Source: JBNJGB01 sp051747385 (GTDB lineage: Bacteria; Myxococcota_A; UBA9042; PHBI01; JACKFB01). Taken from it: a stretch of DNA of 64,000 nucleotides. Of the stretch, positions 61,752 to 64,000 are shown one piece after another. Within the stretch, counting starts at the first letter, position 1. Every line of letters begins with the position of its first letter. The notes under the pieces are model-generated. The model did not search any database. It was given only the letters and a program-made list of their open reading frames with translations, and was not told the origin of the DNA. Position numbers and translations under genes: made by a program. The stretch lies in the NCBI GenBank assembly GCA_051747385.1, contig JBNJGB010000005.1, positions 124,001 through 188,000 on the forward strand. Reading direction: 5' to 3'.

Positions 61752-63745
61752 TTCTTCCCCTTCTCGGAGGCCTCGATGAGGTCGGCCAGCTTGCGGCGGG
61801 CCTCCTCCCAGTCGTCCGGGTCGTTCGACCAGCTGATGTCCGTGCGAGTCCACGTGGGATCCTCCGGATCGTCGACGCCGTACTCCCAGAGCACCTTCGG
61901 CACCATGTCCCGGACGATCGCCCGGGTCTTCCTCGGCGCGACCTTCTCCGCCATGGCCAGGTAGGCCGCGTCCTGCAGCCCGCGGCGCCAGTACTTCAGG
62001 CGGAGGCTCGCCAGCGGGCCCTTCACGCCGTAGGACTCGTCGGGGAACACCTCGTCCGTCCCCGGGTAGAACAGGACGCCGTCGCCGTTGGCGTAGTTCC
62101 AGCCGGTCCGGCCGAAGGCGTCGTGGTCGCCCTTGTCCCGGCCGCCGAAGGTCTGGGCCCGCCGGAAGACGTTCGTGTCGCCCTGCCCGCCCTGGTAGTT
62201 GTCGTAGTACGTCGTGTGCCAGTAGAACCAGCGCGGGATGTCCTCCTTGTGCTGGGCCCAGGCGACCTGGCGCAGGGCGACCCCGTCGTCCTCGATGGCG
62301 AAGCTCCCGGTGGCCGGTCGCCCGCCGTTGTAGAAGAAGAAGCGCCGCTCGGGGTCCTTCTTCGCCTTGCGGAGAGCCCGCTCCCAGCGCTTCCGCGGCG
62401 CCACCTTGAACGTCGAGCCCACCACGTCCAGGGAGGGCGTCTTGTCCAGCGCCGTGGGCAGGTCCAGGGTGGCGAAGGAGTGGATGGCCTTCCCCGGGCC
62501 CGGGTTGTCGTCCATCCACGAGGCCCAGCGCTCGATCTTCGCGTACTCGTCCGACTCGTCGATGAGGTACAGCAGCACGTCCGTCTTCGGGGCGTGGTCC
62601 TCGAACCACTTCGCCCACACGTCGGTGTGGCGCCGCATGCCGTCCTCGCCCTCGTCCTTCCAGCCCCACTTCCCGTAGGCGCCGATGACGAAGATGGCGT
62701 CCCCGCGCCCCTCCGCCGGGCCCGCGTAGCCCCGGTCGGCCCGGTAGAGGCTGCCGTCGAGCCGATCCTCCCAGCCCGGACGCGGCGCGTCCTTCTTCCA
62801 GGTGCCGGGGCCCTCGTTGGAGTCGAACAGGGCCAGGCGGTGCCGCCGCGCCATCTGGAAGTGGCGATCCTGCACCACCCGCATCGTCTCCGCCTTCGCC
62901 CCCGGCTGGGGCCAGCCCTCGCCCACGTAGCGCTCGTTCAGCGGCCCGTAGCCCAGAAACGCCATGGCCCGGGTCGGGGGCTCGTCCGGCAGCGTGAAGT
63001 CCCGCACGTCCAGGTGGACCGGGAGGGTGCGCACGACCTCGTCGCCCTCGCGCACCTCCAGCTCGCCGTTCCAGGGGCCGGCGGGCGCGTCCTTCGGGAT
63101 CGTCACGTCCACCCAGATCATCTGGCTGGTGCCCGCCTTGATGCGGAAGGGCTGCTCCAGCTCGATGGGGACGGCGATGTCCGGATAGGAGTGATCGTGG
63201 TGTGGGCGGTCCTTCCAGCCTCCGGAGCCGTCGCCGCGCGAGCCGTGGGGACGCCGGAAGGGCTCCGGGACGTGCCGCTCGTCGTAGCCCTCCCACATGA
63301 GGCGACTCAGGCCCTCGATGGGCAGGTACCGCACGTAGAACAGCTCCACGGGCCGCCCGGTCCAGTCGAACAGATCGTCCTTGTCCGCGGGCTTCGAGCG
63401 CAGGGCGGCGTCCCCGGGCCCGTCCAGCTCCGACAGGCGCACCGAGACGTCGTCGACCCGGCCCTCCCCGGCCTCGAGCACCACGGCGAAGCTCACCGTC
63501 TCGTTGCGCGCGCCGAACACGCGGATGCGCTCACCGTCCCAGACGCTGTTGTGGACCGCGTCCGCGTCCTTCGCCGCCCGGAGCTCCTCCCGGGGCACCT
63601 TGTCGCCGCCCTCCTGGGCCCACACGGCGCTCACGTGCGCCGGGCGATCCGGCACGTCGACCTGTTCCTGCCCGGTGGCGTTGCACGCGCACTCCGGCAG
63701 GAACGCCGCCAGGATCGACAGCGGCAGCAGGGTGATCATCTCCAT
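61748..63745 (-). CDS. DUF4091 glycoside-hydrolase-like lipoprotein
   Basis: ATG at 63745 follows AAGGGAGAG. The 665-residue protein starts MEMITLLPLSILAAFLPECA; the Cys at 19 in LPECA suggests a weak lipobox or a plain signal peptide. A beta-sandwich (about 60-240, with RNETVSFAVVLEAGEGRVDD and WVDVTIPKDAPAGPWNGELE) precedes a TIM-like barrel (about 250-560; DVLLYLIDESDEYAKIERWA) and the DUF4091 end with NGDGVLFYPGTDEVFPDESY and ASLRLKYWRRGLQDAAYLAM. It shares domain order with the protein at 57732-60245 but lacks the Cys repeats and sorting tail. Probably a secreted glycan-active protein. Confidence 0.82.
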   Translation of the reverse strand: MEMITLLPLSILAAFLPECACNATGQEQVDVPDRPAHVSAVWAQEGGDKVPREELRAAKDADAVHNSVWDGERIRVFGARNETVSFAVVLEAGEGRVDDVSVRLSELDGPGDAALRSKPADKDDLFDWTGRPVELFYVRYLPIEGLSRLMWEGYDERHVPEPFRRPHGSRGDGSGGWKDRPHHDHSYPDIAVPIELEQPFRIKAGTSQMIWVDVTIPKDAPAGPWNGELEVREGDEVVRTLPVHLDVRDFTLPDEPPTRAMAFLGYGPLNERYVGEGWPQPGAKAETMRVVQDRHFQMARRHRLALFDSNEGPGTWKKDAPRPGWEDRLDGSLYRADRGYAGPAEGRGDAIFVIGAYGKWGWKDEGEDGMRRHTDVWAKWFEDHAPKTDVLLYLIDESDEYAKIERWASWMDDNPGPGKAIHSFATLDLPTALDKTPSLDVVGSTFKVAPRKRWERALRKAKKDPERRFFFYNGGRPATGSFAIEDDGVALRQVAWAQHKEDIPRWFYWHTTYYDNYQGGQGDTNVFRRAQTFGGRDKGDHDAFGRTGWNYANGDGVLFYPGTDEVFPDESYGVKGPLASLRLKYWRRGLQDAAYLAMAEKVAPRKTRAIVRDMVPKVLWEYGVDDPEDPTWTRTDISWSNDPDDWEEARRKLADLIEASEKGKK

Positions 63746-63939
63746 GGCGGGCTCTCCCTTCCCGGCTCTCGCCGAGACCGACCGCGCGCACGTCGACCCG
63801 TCCCCCTCCGAGCGGAGGGCCCGCGCCCGCGGTTCGCATGTCCAAGAGAGGCTCCAGTATACGCTCCCGACCCCTACGACGTCATGCCGGGGTCGGCTCC
63901 GGGGAGCGTCCTCACGCCCCGTCGCCGACGCGATCGTGC

Positions 63940-64000
63940 CAGGGCGGTCGCAAAGTCGACCGCCCTCCCTTGCCCGTGCCCGTGCCCTTGCCCTTGCCTG
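63940..64000 (+). mobile_element. Miniature inverted-repeat element (family 1), copy D, cut by the window end
   Basis: The left end CAGGGCGGTCGCAAAGTCG, the adjacent stem to CGACCGCCCT and the TGCCCN hexamers are present; the right end lies beyond the window. The 10-mer before it is gcgatcgtgc (63930-63939). Confidence 0.8.

Overview
The window looks like a chromosomal segment of a very GC-rich member of the Myxococcota (former Deltaproteobacteria). The signs are several lipoproteins with Asp-rich spacers, a protein with seven MopE-type DDDCDG repeats, a MYXO-CTERM-like tail, Kazal-type lipoproteins, TPR-rich secreted proteins, a mevalonate-pathway HMG-CoA reductase and a type III glutamine synthetase. 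The lineage is an inference; no rRNA is present.

Layout. 1-6.8 kb: the end of a TPR protein, a decayed DUF433/DUF5615 pair, an SbcCD-like ATPase/nuclease operon and a decayed higBA pair. 6.8-16.7 kb: an integrated element bounded by an 85-bp direct repeat that covers the 3' part of tRNA-Phe and its terminator. It carries a tyrosine integrase, two excisionase-like proteins, an orphan CHC2 primase zinc finger, a replication-like protein, an intact HigB/HigA/DUF6941 operon and a large MopE/FGE-sulfatase lipoprotein. Copies of a 21-25 bp repeat near both ends look like integrase arm sites. 16.7-27.2 kb: tRNA-Phe, a DnaJ-like chaperone, a PHA-granule protein, an overlapping operon of Kazal lipoprotein, small lipoprotein and outer-membrane beta-barrel, a STAND-type regulator and an M48 metalloprotease with TPRs. 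27.2-38.2 kb: housekeeping genes (ABC-F ATPase, YqgE, TrmH, FBPase GlpX, MoaB/CinA domain, MTA phosphorylase, PfkB kinase, PS decarboxylase), mostly in overlapping operons. 38.2-51.8 kb: lipoproteins, a DUF721 protein, GlnN, a rearranged esterase lipoprotein, an amidase, a chorismate mutase-prephenate dehydratase fused to a degenerate DAHP-synthase domain, DUF423 and DUF1499. 52-64 kb: an HMG-CoA reductase-prenyl synthase fusion, HiPIP, a pyrimidine-dimer glycosylase/DUF1722 fusion, an EEP nuclease, YjbQ with an in-frame repeat insertion, two DUF4091 proteins and a GNAT-like protein.

Four results stand out. (1) A miniature inverted-repeat element of about 160 bp (four copies, the last cut by the window end) has 10-bp target duplications, perfect in one copy. 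(2) A second palindromic element has entered yjbQ in frame, adding 77 residues; another copy supplies the stop codon of a lipoprotein gene. (3) Between yqgE and trmH lies an apparent sigma-54-dependent small RNA: a -24/-12 promoter, upstream palindromes, two hairpins (one with a GNRA tetraloop, one with a UUCCUC loop) and an intrinsic terminator. (4) Several proteins have unusual architectures: an apparently circularly permuted esterase, a HigA-type antitoxin with an added ribbon-helix-helix-like segment, a pseudo-DAHP-synthase tail on PheA, and an HMGR-prenyltransferase fusion with an altered first aspartate motif.
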